Source: Streptomyces lydicus
GTDB taxonomy: Bacteria > Actinomycetota > Actinomycetes > Streptomycetales > Streptomycetaceae
Direction: 5' to 3'
DNA length: 64,000 nt
Assembly (NCBI RefSeq): GCF_004125265.1
Contig: NZ_RDTE01000003.1
Coordinates: 8,122,001-8,186,000 of the forward strand
The notes below the pieces were generated by a model. That model was given only the letters and a program-made list of their open reading frames with translations, was not told the origin of the DNA and ran no database searches. How positions within the stretch are numbered: position 1 is the stretch's first letter; every line of letters begins with the position of its first letter. Made by a program: the position numbers and the translations under genes. Of this stretch, positions 16,660-25,475 are shown in pieces.

Positions 16660-18354
16660 TCAGAGCGCCGACAGCTCGGCGAGCAGATCGTCCAGGCCCA
16701 GCGAGCCCTGTGACAGCGCCGCCATGTGCCAGGCCTTGAGGTCGAAGTCCGCGCCGTGCCGGGCGCGGGCCGCCTCCCGGCCCTGCAGCCACACCCGCTC
16801 GCCGAGCTTATAGCCGATCGCCTGCCCGGCCATGCCCTGGTAGCGGATGATCTCGCTCTCGACGTAGTCGGCCGGACGGCTGCTGTGCCGGGCGAGGAAC
16901 TCGTGCGCCAGCTGCGGCGTCCAGCGCTCGCCCGGATGGAAGGGCGAGTCCGCCGGGATCTCCAGCTCCAGATGCATCCCGATGTCGATGATGACCCGCA
17001 CCGCCCGCATCATCTGCGCGTCGAGATACCCCAGGCGCCGTTCAGCGGTGGTCAGGAAGCCCAGCTCGTCCATGAGCCGTTCGGCGTACAGCGCCCAGCC
17101 CTCGGCGTTCGCGCTGACGATGCCGACCGTCGTCTGGTAGCGGGAGAGCTGGTCGGCGACGTGCGCCCACTGCGCCAGCTGGAGGTGGTGGCCGGGCACG
17201 CCCTCGTGGTACCAGGTGGAGACCAGGTCGTACGCCGCGAAGCGGGTCTCGCCCATCGTCGGCAGCCAGGTCCGGCCGGGCCGGGAGAAGTCCAGCGACG
17301 GCTGCGAGTAGTAGGGGGCGGCGGCGCCACCGGGCGGGGCGATCCGCGACTCCACCCGGCGCACCCGCTCGGCCAGTTCGAAGTGGGTGCCGTCGAGCGC
17401 GTCGATGGCTTCGTCCATGAGGGACTGGAGCCACTGCCGGGTCTCCTCGACTCCCTCGATCGCCTCGCCGTGCTCATCGCACCAGGCCAGCGCCTCCCAC
17501 GGGGTCTTCGCACCGGGCAGGACCTTCTCGGCCTCGGTCTCCATCTCGGCCAGCAGCCGGTGGAACTCGGACCAGCCGTACGCGTACGCCTCGTTCGGGT
17601 CGAGGTCGGCGCCGTTGAAGTAGCGGGCGAGCCGGGCGTAGCGCTCCCGGCCGACCACGTCCGGTGCGCCCTCGACGGCCGGGGCGTAGCTGTCGCGGAA
17701 CCAGTCGCGCAGCTCCACCAGGGCGCCGGTCGCCACCGCGGCGGCCTCGGTCAGTTCGGCGCGCAGGGACTCCGGGCCCGGGTCGGTGAACTCGGCGAAC
17801 CAGCCGCGGTCGGTGCCGATCCATTCGTCCAACTGGCCGATGACGGTGCGGACCTGGGTCGGTCCGGCGGGCAGATCGCGCTTCAGGCCGGCGTCGAGTG
17901 CGGCGCGGTAGCCCTCCAGCGCGGCGGGTACGGCCCGCAGCCGCCGGGCGATCGCCGCCCAGTCCGATTCCGTCTCGGCCGGGGTGACCGTGAAGACCTC
18001 ACGGACGTGGTGCAGCGGCGAGCTGAGGTTGCTGACCGTGCGCAGGCCCTCGCCCGCCTCGTGGACCGCCAGTTCGGCGGTCAGCCGCTCGCGCAGCAGC
18101 CGGGCGCAGACCTGCTCGGCGGCGTGCTCAGCGCCCGGCCGGGACTCTGCCTCGGCCAGCTTCTCCAGCGTCGTCCGGGCGAGCTGGGCCACCGCTTCCT
18201 GGCCCGTCGGTGAGAAGTCGGGGAGCTTGCCGGAGCTCTCGGCGATGCCGAGGAAAGTGCCGGTGATGGGGTCCAGCTCGACGAGGGCGTCGACATAGGC
18301 ATCGGCGACCTGGCGGGGCAGCGGACCGCCCCCGGAAGTAGTGGTGTGGGACAT
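16660..18354 (-). CDS. DUF885 family zinc-peptidase-like protein
   Basis: A protein of 564 residues, the usual length for DUF885. The metal site YHEGVPGHHLQLAQ, an HExxPGHH pattern near residue 380, marks these M3/M32-like proteins. ERLMDELGFL and the C-terminal QAIGYKLGERVWLQ are further family blocks. No signal peptide is seen, so it is probably cytoplasmic. The start is ATG 18354 with GAGGA seven bases upstream; a longer open frame lacks a good start. Peptidase activity is inferred from the motif; the substrate is unknown. Confidence 0.88.
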   Translation of the reverse strand: MSHTTTSGGGPLPRQVADAYVDALVELDPITGTFLGIAESSGKLPDFSPTGQEAVAQLARTTLEKLAEAESRPGAEHAAEQVCARLLRERLTAELAVHEAGEGLRTVSNLSSPLHHVREVFTVTPAETESDWAAIARRLRAVPAALEGYRAALDAGLKRDLPAGPTQVRTVIGQLDEWIGTDRGWFAEFTDPGPESLRAELTEAAAVATGALVELRDWFRDSYAPAVEGAPDVVGRERYARLARYFNGADLDPNEAYAYGWSEFHRLLAEMETEAEKVLPGAKTPWEALAWCDEHGEAIEGVEETRQWLQSLMDEAIDALDGTHFELAERVRRVESRIAPPGGAAAPYYSQPSLDFSRPGRTWLPTMGETRFAAYDLVSTWYHEGVPGHHLQLAQWAHVADQLSRYQTTVGIVSANAEGWALYAERLMDELGFLTTAERRLGYLDAQMMRAVRVIIDIGMHLELEIPADSPFHPGERWTPQLAHEFLARHSSRPADYVESEIIRYQGMAGQAIGYKLGERVWLQGREAARARHGADFDLKAWHMAALSQGSLGLDDLLAELSAL

Positions 18355-18460
18355 GCGTCCATCCTCGTACGGATGGCCCCGCCGCGTCACCACCGAAAGG
18401 CGGTACGTTGCTGACGCTTTGTGCTCGTGTCCGGAGGCGGGAGGTCCGGTTGCGGGGGAG

Positions 18461-18488
18461 CCGGCCGGGCGTCGGCACGCCCGGCCGG
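18461..18488 (-). terminator. Terminator hairpin after the ACT-GNAT gene
   Basis: CCGGCCGGGCGT and ACGCCCGGCCGG form a perfect 12-bp stem with loop CGGC, 17 bp beyond the stop at 18505. Confidence 0.7.
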
Positions 18489-18504
18489 GCACACGGGGTG
18501 GTGC

Positions 18505-19902
18505 TCAGCGGCGCCCCGTGCCGTCCTGGATCCAGACGCTCTGCGGGGTCTCCCGCCGGGCGGGCAGATCCGCGGGGCGGGTGGTGATCACCAGCGTGCC
18601 CTCCTCGATCTGGTAGTCGAGTGGCAGCCCGAGTCCGCGCATCGCCGCCACCATGCCGGTGTTCGAGGACTGGGTGATCGCATAGACACTCTCGCAGCCG
18701 GTTTCGGCCGCCATCGTCACCAGCCGGCGCAGCAGCTCGGCGCCGATGCCGCGCTGCTGCCAGGCGTCCTCGACCAGCAGGGCGACCTCGGTCTCGTCGC
18801 CGTCCCACAGCAGATGTCCCAGCGCCACCAGCCGGCCGGAGGCGGTCTCCACCGCCAGGGTGCGGCCGAACCGCGGGCTGAGCAGATGGCCGAGGTAGCG
18901 GTCCGCGTCACCGACCGGGCCGTGGTAGCGCAGCCCCAGGGTCTTCGGGGAGCAGCGGTCGTGCATCTCGCGGGCCGCGGCCAGATCGGAGGTGTCGGCG
19001 CGGCGGACCGTGATCTCGTTGCCCTCGGGCAGCGTCAGCACATCACGCCGCGGGGGCACCCGCTGGCCGAGTCTGGCGTCCAGGTCGACCAGAGCGCGCA
19101 CCCGGGCGAACTCGGCGGGGGTGAACGGCAATTGCGGCCTTTCGATGGTGAGCGAGCCCCCGGAGGGGTCGCGGAATTTCATGCGGTGCTTCTCCAGCAC
19201 GCCCTCCGTGGGCACCTGCTCCGCGAGCGGCTGACCACGCAGCCAGCGCGCGGGCACCGAACGTATCGCGCAGCGTCCCAGCAACTGGCGCAGCGACAGG
19301 GGGAGTTCGGAGGAGTCCAGGGCGGTACGGGTCGCCAGGTCCAGCATCCGGGTCGGCGCATCGACGAGATCGTGCGCATCGGCCCGCTCCAGCCAGCTGT
19401 GCGTGCCGCCCGCGTCGGTGACCGTGCGGGTCAGCTCCGCGGACGTCAGTGCGGCGGGCGCGCGCAGCAGGAACTCGTCGACCGTGCCCTCGGACAGCGG
19501 GTGGGTCTGCAGGCTGAGGATGTCCACCCGCCGCGCGCCCAGTGCCGTGCACAGTACGGCCAGGCTGCCGGGCTCGTCCCGGACCGTGGTCCGCATCCGC
19601 CACAGCACCGTCTCCTGCCCGCCGGCCCCGGGGGCCGGTCCGGACGGGGACGCCGCCGTGGCGCCGGTATCGGTCGGCGGTGGGGCGTTTTCGTGGCGTC
19701 GTGACCACCAGACGTGGAAGCCGGCCGCGGCCAGGAGGGCCACCACCGCGGCGCACAGCATGACGGGACCCGACGGGTCGTGCGCGAGGGTGTGGGCGAG
19801 GACATCGGCCACCGCCACGGCGCTGAAGAGGGCGGCCAGCTCGATGACGTCCCGCCGCCAGTGATGACGGCGGATGGCACGGGCAGAGGATGCTTCAGTC
19901 AT
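18505..19902 (-). CDS. Membrane-anchored ACT-GNAT protein
   Basis: A protein of 465 residues. Two hydrophobic helices lie near the N-terminus (about 20-65: ELAALFSAVAVADVLAHTL and VMLCAAVVALLAAAGFHVWW). A linker leads to an ACT-like domain (about 100-170; DEPGSLAVLCTALGARRVDILSL), a connecting region, and a C-terminal GNAT domain (about 315-440; VEDAWQQRGIGAELLRRLV). ACT domains bind amino acids, so the acetyltransferase may be allosterically controlled. Two helices would tether it to the membrane. The start is ATG 19902; the frame continues upstream without a better candidate. The substrate is unknown. Confidence 0.8.
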   Translation of the reverse strand: MTEASSARAIRRHHWRRDVIELAALFSAVAVADVLAHTLAHDPSGPVMLCAAVVALLAAAGFHVWWSRRHENAPPPTDTGATAASPSGPAPGAGGQETVLWRMRTTVRDEPGSLAVLCTALGARRVDILSLQTHPLSEGTVDEFLLRAPAALTSAELTRTVTDAGGTHSWLERADAHDLVDAPTRMLDLATRTALDSSELPLSLRQLLGRCAIRSVPARWLRGQPLAEQVPTEGVLEKHRMKFRDPSGGSLTIERPQLPFTPAEFARVRALVDLDARLGQRVPPRRDVLTLPEGNEITVRRADTSDLAAAREMHDRCSPKTLGLRYHGPVGDADRYLGHLLSPRFGRTLAVETASGRLVALGHLLWDGDETEVALLVEDAWQQRGIGAELLRRLVTMAAETGCESVYAITQSSNTGMVAAMRGLGLPLDYQIEEGTLVITTRPADLPARRETPQSVWIQDGTGRR

Positions 19903-19986
19903 GCACACAAGCCTTGCGCACGGGTGTTGCCTGATCGCCAACACCTTGTGTCCGACGGGTAAAAGACGCAATCGACGCATTGGCCT

Positions 19987-21603
19987 CTACTGTCCTACCT
20001 GTCCCGGTTGCAGCACCTTGCTGAACAGCACCTCGCCGCCCTCCTGACGCAGCCGCACCGTCATCTCCCCGCTTCCCCCGTCGATATCGATCTCGCCGAA
20101 GTACTGCGGACTCTCCGCGGGGGAGGTGTTGGCACGGTCCGGCGCCTTGATGAACGGTTGCTCGGGCCCGAATGTTCCGTCCAGCTTCACCGCCGGGAAT
20201 CCGCCCGCGTTCAGCGGACCCGACACGAACTCCCAGAACGGCTCGAAGTCCTTGAACGCGGCCCGCTCCGGCGCGTAGTGCTGCGCCGCGGTGTAGTGGA
20301 CGTCCGTCGTCAGCCATACCGTGCCGGTCACCCGGGAGTGCTTGATGTGCCGCAGCAACTCGGCCAGCTGCAGCTCGCGCCCCAGGGGAGCGCCCGGATC
20401 GCCCTGGGCCACCGCCTCGAAGTCGGTCTTGCCGTCCGGGACGACCAGCCCCAGTGGCATATCGGAGGCGATCACCTTCCACACCGCGGACGAGCGGGAC
20501 AGCTCGCGCTTGAGCCAGCGCAGCTGCCCGGCCCCGAGGATGCCCTGCGGGTCGTCGGTCTGCCGGTCCGGCGAATTGGCGTTCCGGTAGTGGCGCATGT
20601 CCAGTACGAACACATCGAGCAGCGGGCCGTGGTGCACCACGCGGTAGACCCGGCCTCCCCGGTCGGGCCGCAGCGTCCGGATCGGGAAATACTCGCTGAA
20701 CGCGCGCAGCGAGCGCGCGGACAGCACATCCGTCTCCTTCACCGTGTACCGGTCGTCGTCGAGCAGTTGCCCCGGATACCAGTTGTTGTGGACCTCGTGG
20801 TCGTCCCACTGGGTGATCGTCGGCACCTGGGCGTTGAAGCGGCGCAGAGGGCCGTCCAGCAGGTTGTAGCGGAACGCGCCGCGGAACTCCGCCAGCGTCT
20901 CGGCGACCTTCGCCTTCTCCTCGGTCGTCACGTTCCGCCAGATCCGGCCGTCCGGCAGCGTCACCCGCTCGGGGATCGGACCGTCGGCGTAGATGTTGTC
21001 GCCGCTGCACAGGAAGAAGTCCGGATTCCGGCGCCGCATGTCCTCGTAGATGCGGTAGCCGCCGCGGTCCGGGTTGATGCCCCAGCCCTGCCCGGCCAGG
21101 TCCCCCGACCAGTGGAAGCGCACGCCCTGCCGCCGGCCGCCACCGACCCGGCCGTTCCCGGCATCCGTGGAGGTGCGGCCCGCGGGCGCCGTGCGGAAGG
21201 TGCCGGTGACCGGCTCGCCGGACCGCCGGGGATCGTCCGGGTCGGCGAGCAGTACCCGGTAGTGGATCTGCTCACCGGGCGGCAGGCCGTGCAGCGAGGT
21301 CACGCCGGTGAAGTCCGTCCCCGCCCCGGTCACCGGGCCGTGCCAGGTCCTGGCGTTGCGGAACGACTCGGTGGCCGCGGTCTGCACCACCATCCGGGCC
21401 GGCCGGTCGGACCGTACCCACACCAGACCCGACGAGGTGGTCACATCCCCGACCTGCACGCCCCAGTCGGCGCTCGGCCGCCCGCTGCGGGCCTGCGCCG
21501 GTGCGGCACAGGAGAGTGCGGGCAGCGCCAGTGCCGCCGAGCCGGCCGCCGCGCCCTGCAGCAGCGACCGCCGTCCGAAGCCGCCGCCGGGTCCCTGAGC
21601 CAT
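19987..21603 (-). CDS. phoD: PhoD-family alkaline phosphatase, Tat-exported
   Basis: A protein of 538 residues. The N-terminus is a twin-arginine signal (GRRSLLQGAAAGSAALALPA, residues 9-28) with a cleavage region near AQA. PhoD metal motifs are visible: WSGDLAGQG, SGDNIYADG, QWDDHEVHNNW and TTDVHYTAAQHY, the calcium/iron phosphodiesterase-phosphatase set. It releases phosphate from extracellular phosphodiesters and monoesters. The start is ATG 21603 with GGAGG upstream. A PHO box 63-84 bp upstream implies PhoP control under phosphate limitation. Confidence 0.93.
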   Translation of the reverse strand: MAQGPGGGFGRRSLLQGAAAGSAALALPALSCAAPAQARSGRPSADWGVQVGDVTTSSGLVWVRSDRPARMVVQTAATESFRNARTWHGPVTGAGTDFTGVTSLHGLPPGEQIHYRVLLADPDDPRRSGEPVTGTFRTAPAGRTSTDAGNGRVGGGRRQGVRFHWSGDLAGQGWGINPDRGGYRIYEDMRRRNPDFFLCSGDNIYADGPIPERVTLPDGRIWRNVTTEEKAKVAETLAEFRGAFRYNLLDGPLRRFNAQVPTITQWDDHEVHNNWYPGQLLDDDRYTVKETDVLSARSLRAFSEYFPIRTLRPDRGGRVYRVVHHGPLLDVFVLDMRHYRNANSPDRQTDDPQGILGAGQLRWLKRELSRSSAVWKVIASDMPLGLVVPDGKTDFEAVAQGDPGAPLGRELQLAELLRHIKHSRVTGTVWLTTDVHYTAAQHYAPERAAFKDFEPFWEFVSGPLNAGGFPAVKLDGTFGPEQPFIKAPDRANTSPAESPQYFGEIDIDGGSGEMTVRLRQEGGEVLFSKVLQPGQVGQ

Positions 21604-21665
21604 CTCCAACCTCCGTGCCTCGACCGACTTCACTGCCGCCCCGTTCGTATCGCTGTCCGGTGCCC

Positions 21666-21687
21666 GGCAGCCGAACGGACGGTGAAC
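21666..21687 (-). promoter_or_regulatory. PHO box (PhoP-binding direct repeats)
   Basis: On the minus strand two 11-base direct-repeat units follow each other: GTTCACCGTCC and GTTCGGCTGCC. They match the Streptomyces PhoP unit, G(G/T)TCAYYYR(G/C)G, well in the first unit and moderately in the second. The box lies upstream of the PhoD gene in the right orientation. Confidence 0.7.
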
Positions 21688-21688
21688 A

Positions 21689-21739
21689 GCGGCCCGTTCG
21701 TCTCCGCGGCCCGTTCGCTTCCGCGGTCCGTCCGTCGGC
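21689..21739. repeat. Three 17-bp tandem repeats upstream of the PHO box
   Basis: GCGGCCCGTTCGTCTCC, GCGGCCCGTTCGCTTCC and a diverged third copy follow in tandem, directly behind the PHO box. They may be further regulator sites or simply slippage products. Confidence 0.55.
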
Positions 21740-21881
21740 GGGGTGGGTCTCCGGTCCCGGCCCTGCGATCCGCCGGACCCGGGCCATGGTCGCAAGATCC
21801 CGGGCCGATCGCCAGGATGCCGCAGAGACGTTTACGGCTTGGGTACGCGCCGCCGCGAGCCACGGGCGGCCGGCGCACCCG

Positions 21882-22724
21882 CTAGGAGGTGCCCTGGCCG
21901 ACGGTGTCGAGGATGACCCGTGCCACCAGCGCCGGATCGTCGTGCATCGGCACATGCCCGCAGCCCGGAAGCCGTACCAGCCGCGCGCCCGGGATCGTGT
22001 GCTTGGCGCGCACGCCCTGGCGGGGGAGCAGCAGGCGGTCCCGGCTGCCCCAGCCGATCGTCACCGGGACGTCCGGCACATCGGCGGTGAACCGCACCTC
22101 CCGGCCGGCCGCCAGCGTCGGTGCGAAGCCGGGTCCCTCGCGCAGCGCCCGGGTCTCCGCCACGACGGCCGCGGCCGAACGACGGCCGGGGTGGGCGTAG
22201 ATGGTGCCGGTCAGGGAGGCACGGCCGAGTGCGGTGCGGGCCAGGGTCTCCACCACCGGCTCGGGCAGCGCCTGCGCCCCGGCGTACATACCGCGCAGCA
22301 CGCCGAAGGCGTACCGCCGCTCGGCCGGGGTCCAAAAGCCCGCGGGCGAGAGCGCGGTGACCGACCGGACGGCCCGCGCGCGGCCCAGCTCCAGGGCGAG
22401 CAGCCCGCCCAGCGAGTTCCCCACCACATGCGGGCGGTCGGCGCCGAGCTCCTCGAACGCCGCGATGAGCAGCGGGACCACCGTCGACAAGGCGTAGGAG
22501 GAATCACCGGGCAGCCCGGGGGAGGCGCCGAAGCCCGGCAGATCGAGGGCGATGACCTCATGGGAGGCGGCCAGGATGTCGCACACCGGGCGCCAGGCCT
22601 GGAGATGGTGGCCGATACCGTGCAACAGGACGACGGGGTCGCCCGCGCCCTTGCGCTCGTAGGCAACCGTGAACGGCGGCCGGTCCTCGGGGGTGACACG
22701 GGCGAAGGAGACCGGGGTGGCCAT
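21882..22724 (-). CDS. Alpha/beta hydrolase
   Basis: A protein of 280 residues. The oxyanion motif LLHGIGHH lies near residue 33, the nucleophile elbow GNSLGG near 100, the acid region IGWGSRDRLL near 228, and the catalytic histidine in LPGCGHVPMHDDP near 258. It belongs to the broad epoxide-hydrolase/esterase/dehalogenase group; the substrate is not predictable. No signal peptide is present. The start is ATG 22724; GAGGAG lies a few bases upstream on the minus strand. It is divergent from the GntR regulator. Confidence 0.9.
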   Translation of the reverse strand: MATPVSFARVTPEDRPPFTVAYERKGAGDPVVLLHGIGHHLQAWRPVCDILAASHEVIALDLPGFGASPGLPGDSSYALSTVVPLLIAAFEELGADRPHVVGNSLGGLLALELGRARAVRSVTALSPAGFWTPAERRYAFGVLRGMYAGAQALPEPVVETLARTALGRASLTGTIYAHPGRRSAAAVVAETRALREGPGFAPTLAAGREVRFTADVPDVPVTIGWGSRDRLLLPRQGVRAKHTIPGARLVRLPGCGHVPMHDDPALVARVILDTVGQGTS

Positions 22725-22909
22725 CAGAACTCCTCGGGGGTGCGGTGCGTGCGGTGATCCCGGGCGTGCGCTGACACGATGCCAGGTGTGGCTACTGAGC
22801 GGTATGGGGCAGCCGGGGCGAGTACGGGAGGCGTCGCAGGTCACGCGGCCGGGGCGGCCGGTACAGGCGGCTGCTGCGGGCGGTTGTGCCGGCCGGAACG
22901 GACGCCGGA

Positions 22910-22944
22910 TTGGTCTTGACCAAGGGTGGGGGCAGCCATATCGT
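22910..22944 (+). promoter_or_regulatory. Promoter with overlapping dre-like palindrome
   Basis: TTGGTC-TT-GACCAA (22910-22923) is a perfect dyad matching the core of the DasR responsive element TGGTCTAGACCA. It overlaps a good vegetative promoter: -35 TTGACC at 22916-22921, a 17-bp spacer, and -10 TATCGT at 22939-22944. A transcript would start near 22951 and read into the GntR gene at 23107. The 382-bp gap 22725-23106 holds no other gene that I can support. Confidence 0.6.
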
Positions 22945-23106
22945 CGGGATACTGCAACAACCTTTCATAAAGAAGCGCTCATTATCGGGCGCGCAGGCGG
23001 CCCGCGGAGAGGCGGGTGTGCAGGCGGGCTCGCGAAGGCGGCGCCTCGGGGTGGGCCCGAGCCCCACACGGGCGCGGCCCCGGTAGCGGCCAGTGCGGAG
23101 GACAGG

Positions 23107-23853
23107 GTGGGGACCACGCAGCTCGAAACGGTGCCGGAACCGAAGTACTGGCACCTCAAGACCGTGCTCAGCCAGGCGCTGGACTCGGAGTTCGCGGTCG
23201 GCGAGATTCTGCCCAACGAGCGTGATCTGGCCGCGCGGTTCGGTGTCGCCCGGGCCACGCTGCGGCAGGCGCTCGAACAGCTGGAGCTGGAAGGCAGACT
23301 CCAGCGCCGCCGCGGTGTGGGCACCACCGTCGCACCGCCGAGGATCGGCGTCGCCGTCGACCCCGTCCGCCACACCTGGCCCGGCGCCGCCGGTGACGAC
23401 TGGCAGCCGCTCGACGCCGTCGAGAGCGATACGGTGCCCGCCGCGGTGGCCGCACTGCTGGCGACCGCCCCCGGCGACCCGGTACACATCGTGCGCCGCA
23501 GCCGGGTCACGGACGGCCGGCCGGTGGCCGCCGAGTTGCTGTACGTCCCGGCGGCCGCGCTCCCGGACCGCGCGCCGGCCGACTCGCTCGGCGCCCCGGC
23601 CCGGGCCCGCGCGGTGCTGGACGCGCTCCAGACGCTGGAACTGGACGGCCAGGACCGTACCGTCGAGCTAGGCTCGGCGCGTGCGGAGGACGCCAAGCAG
23701 CTGGACCGGCTCCCCGGCGCACCCGTCCTCGTGGTCACCACCCGCTATGTCTCCGGGGGCCGTACGACCGCCGTTGCGGTCTCCACCTACCGTGCGGACA
23801 CCTGCCGTCTGACCTTCGGCGAGAGCGACGCGGTCGCTTTGCTCGCGGGCTGA
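23107..23853 (+). CDS. GntR-family regulator with UTRA-like ligand domain
   Basis: A protein of 248 residues. Residues 10-75 form a GntR winged helix (GEILPNERDLAARFGVARAT, LEQLELEGRLQRRRGVGT). The remainder is a UTRA/HutC-type sensor domain (DPVHIVRRSRVTDGRPVAAE, VLVVTTRYVS). This is the subfamily of DasR and sugar-responsive repressors. GTG 23107 has GGAGGA just upstream; the open frame runs back to 22669, but that part is not coding-like. The dre-like operator in its promoter suggests autoregulation or DasR control. The effector is probably a phosphorylated sugar, by inference. Confidence 0.88.
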   Translation: MGTTQLETVPEPKYWHLKTVLSQALDSEFAVGEILPNERDLAARFGVARATLRQALEQLELEGRLQRRRGVGTTVAPPRIGVAVDPVRHTWPGAAGDDWQPLDAVESDTVPAAVAALLATAPGDPVHIVRRSRVTDGRPVAAELLYVPAAALPDRAPADSLGAPARARAVLDALQTLELDGQDRTVELGSARAEDAKQLDRLPGAPVLVVTTRYVSGGRTTAVAVSTYRADTCRLTFGESDAVALLAG

Positions 23854-24090
23854 GCCGGCCGACGGCCGGGGTACGGGCTCTCGCCGGGCAGTGACCGGTG
23901 GGGCCCGTGCGCGTGCCGGTGCGCGTACGGTCGCAGGGCACGACAACGACGGGGAAGACGAGAGCGTGTGCCCGTGCCCGTGCAGCCGCGGGCCGGGCGG
24001 TTGCTCGCCGTGCCGCGGGCCCCGGCGCTGTGCCGTACAGGCCGCGGTGGCCGGTGGTCGTCAGTGGTGGCCGACGGCCGTCAGGGCCGG

Positions 24091-25278
24091 TCAGTGGTGA
24101 CCCGGCACCGCGTCGCGGCACATGTGACGTTCCGTCACCGTGTCCTCCACCGCGAAGAGTTCGCCCTCCACATGATCGAGCGCGAGCCGCAGCGCCCCGG
24201 TGGCGACCGCCGCCTCGCCCAGCCGGGACAGGGCGACCTGCGGCGGGCGCAGGCAGTACCGCCCCAACTCCGCGCGCAGCGGCTCCAGTACGCCGTCCAG
24301 CCCCGCCGCCCAGCCGCCGATCACCACCAGCTCCGGGTCGAGCGCCAGTACCAGGGCCGCGACATCGTGCACCAGCCGCCGCAGGAAACGGCCGACCGCC
24401 TCGCGGGCCTGTGCGTCCCCCTCCCGCGCCGCCGCGAAGACCGCCGCGACCTGTGCCTCGTCCAGGGGGTGCAGCGGCTCACCGGTCGTCGACAGCAGCC
24501 TCTCCGGTGTCGCCTCGCGGCCGAGCAGGTGCAGGGCACCGATCTCCCCGGCCGCCCCGCCGAATCCGCGGTGCAGGCGCCCGCCGATCAGCGACCCGGC
24601 TCCCGGGCTGAGTCCGGCCAGCACGAAAACGATGTCATCGGAGCCGATGGCGGCACCCTGCCAGTGTTCGGCCACCGCGGCGGCGTTCGCGTCGTTCTCG
24701 ACCAGCACCGGGCAGCGGAACGACCGCCGCAGCCGCTCACCGAGCGGCAGACCCGTCCAGCCGGGCAGCGCCGTGCTCAGCCGTACGGTGCCGTCCGCCT
24801 CCACGATGCCGGGGCCCGCCACACCGACGGCCCGCAGCGAAGACCGGGGCACGTCCGTGCGGCGCAGCAGCTCCGCCACCACGGCGCGGACCCGCTCCAG
24901 CCGCTCGTCGGCCGGTGCGCTCTCCGCCACGGGGCGTCGCGCGGTGTCCAGCACCCGGCCGCCCAGATCGGACAGCAGGGCCGCGACGCGGTGCGGGCCG
25001 ATCTCGATGCCCAGCAGATGCCCGGCCTCCGTACGGAACCGGAACCGGCGGGCCGGCCGCCCCTGACGGCGGGTCCCGCCTTCCTCGGCGGCCGCCTCGA
25101 CCACCAGGCCGGTCTCGATGAGCCCTTCGACCACGCCCTCGACCGTCGGCCGGGACAGGCCCGTCACCTGGACGAGGTGGGTGAGCGTGGGGGAGTCCGC
25201 GGCGCGCAGTGCATGCAGCACCACGGCGGAGTTGATCCGTCGCAGCAGGGAGGGGTCCCCGCCGGTGAGCCGCCCCAA
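24091..25278 (-). CDS. ROK-family transcriptional regulator
   Basis: A protein of 395 residues. An N-terminal winged helix (about 10-65; LVQVTGLSRPTVEGVVEGLIETGLV) precedes a ROK actin-like domain with GVAGPGIVEADG and VENDANAAAVAEHWQG. The zinc-binding CxCGxxGCxE stretch of ROK sugar kinases is absent, so this should be a repressor, not a kinase. The start is TTG 25278 with GGGAGA upstream. It sits beside the GntR regulator gene, convergently. Both look like carbohydrate-control genes without an adjacent transporter. Confidence 0.88.
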   Translation of the reverse strand: MGRLTGGDPSLLRRINSAVVLHALRAADSPTLTHLVQVTGLSRPTVEGVVEGLIETGLVVEAAAEEGGTRRQGRPARRFRFRTEAGHLLGIEIGPHRVAALLSDLGGRVLDTARRPVAESAPADERLERVRAVVAELLRRTDVPRSSLRAVGVAGPGIVEADGTVRLSTALPGWTGLPLGERLRRSFRCPVLVENDANAAAVAEHWQGAAIGSDDIVFVLAGLSPGAGSLIGGRLHRGFGGAAGEIGALHLLGREATPERLLSTTGEPLHPLDEAQVAAVFAAAREGDAQAREAVGRFLRRLVHDVAALVLALDPELVVIGGWAAGLDGVLEPLRAELGRYCLRPPQVALSRLGEAAVATGALRLALDHVEGELFAVEDTVTERHMCRDAVPGHH

Positions 25279-25475
25279 CGTCCGTCTCCCTCACCTCGCG
25301 TGTGGGGCGGATCGTAGCCGGTCACGGGAGGGGCGGCGAGCCCCACGGGAGAGGCCGGGGGGCGCAGGATCCCGGCCCGGCGCCGCGCCCGTGAGGATCG
25401 CCGTAGGGGCGGTGCCTTCGCCGTCAGGGTGGCAACGAAGGGGGAGGGGCAGGAGGCGAAGGCGCCGGTGGTCCG

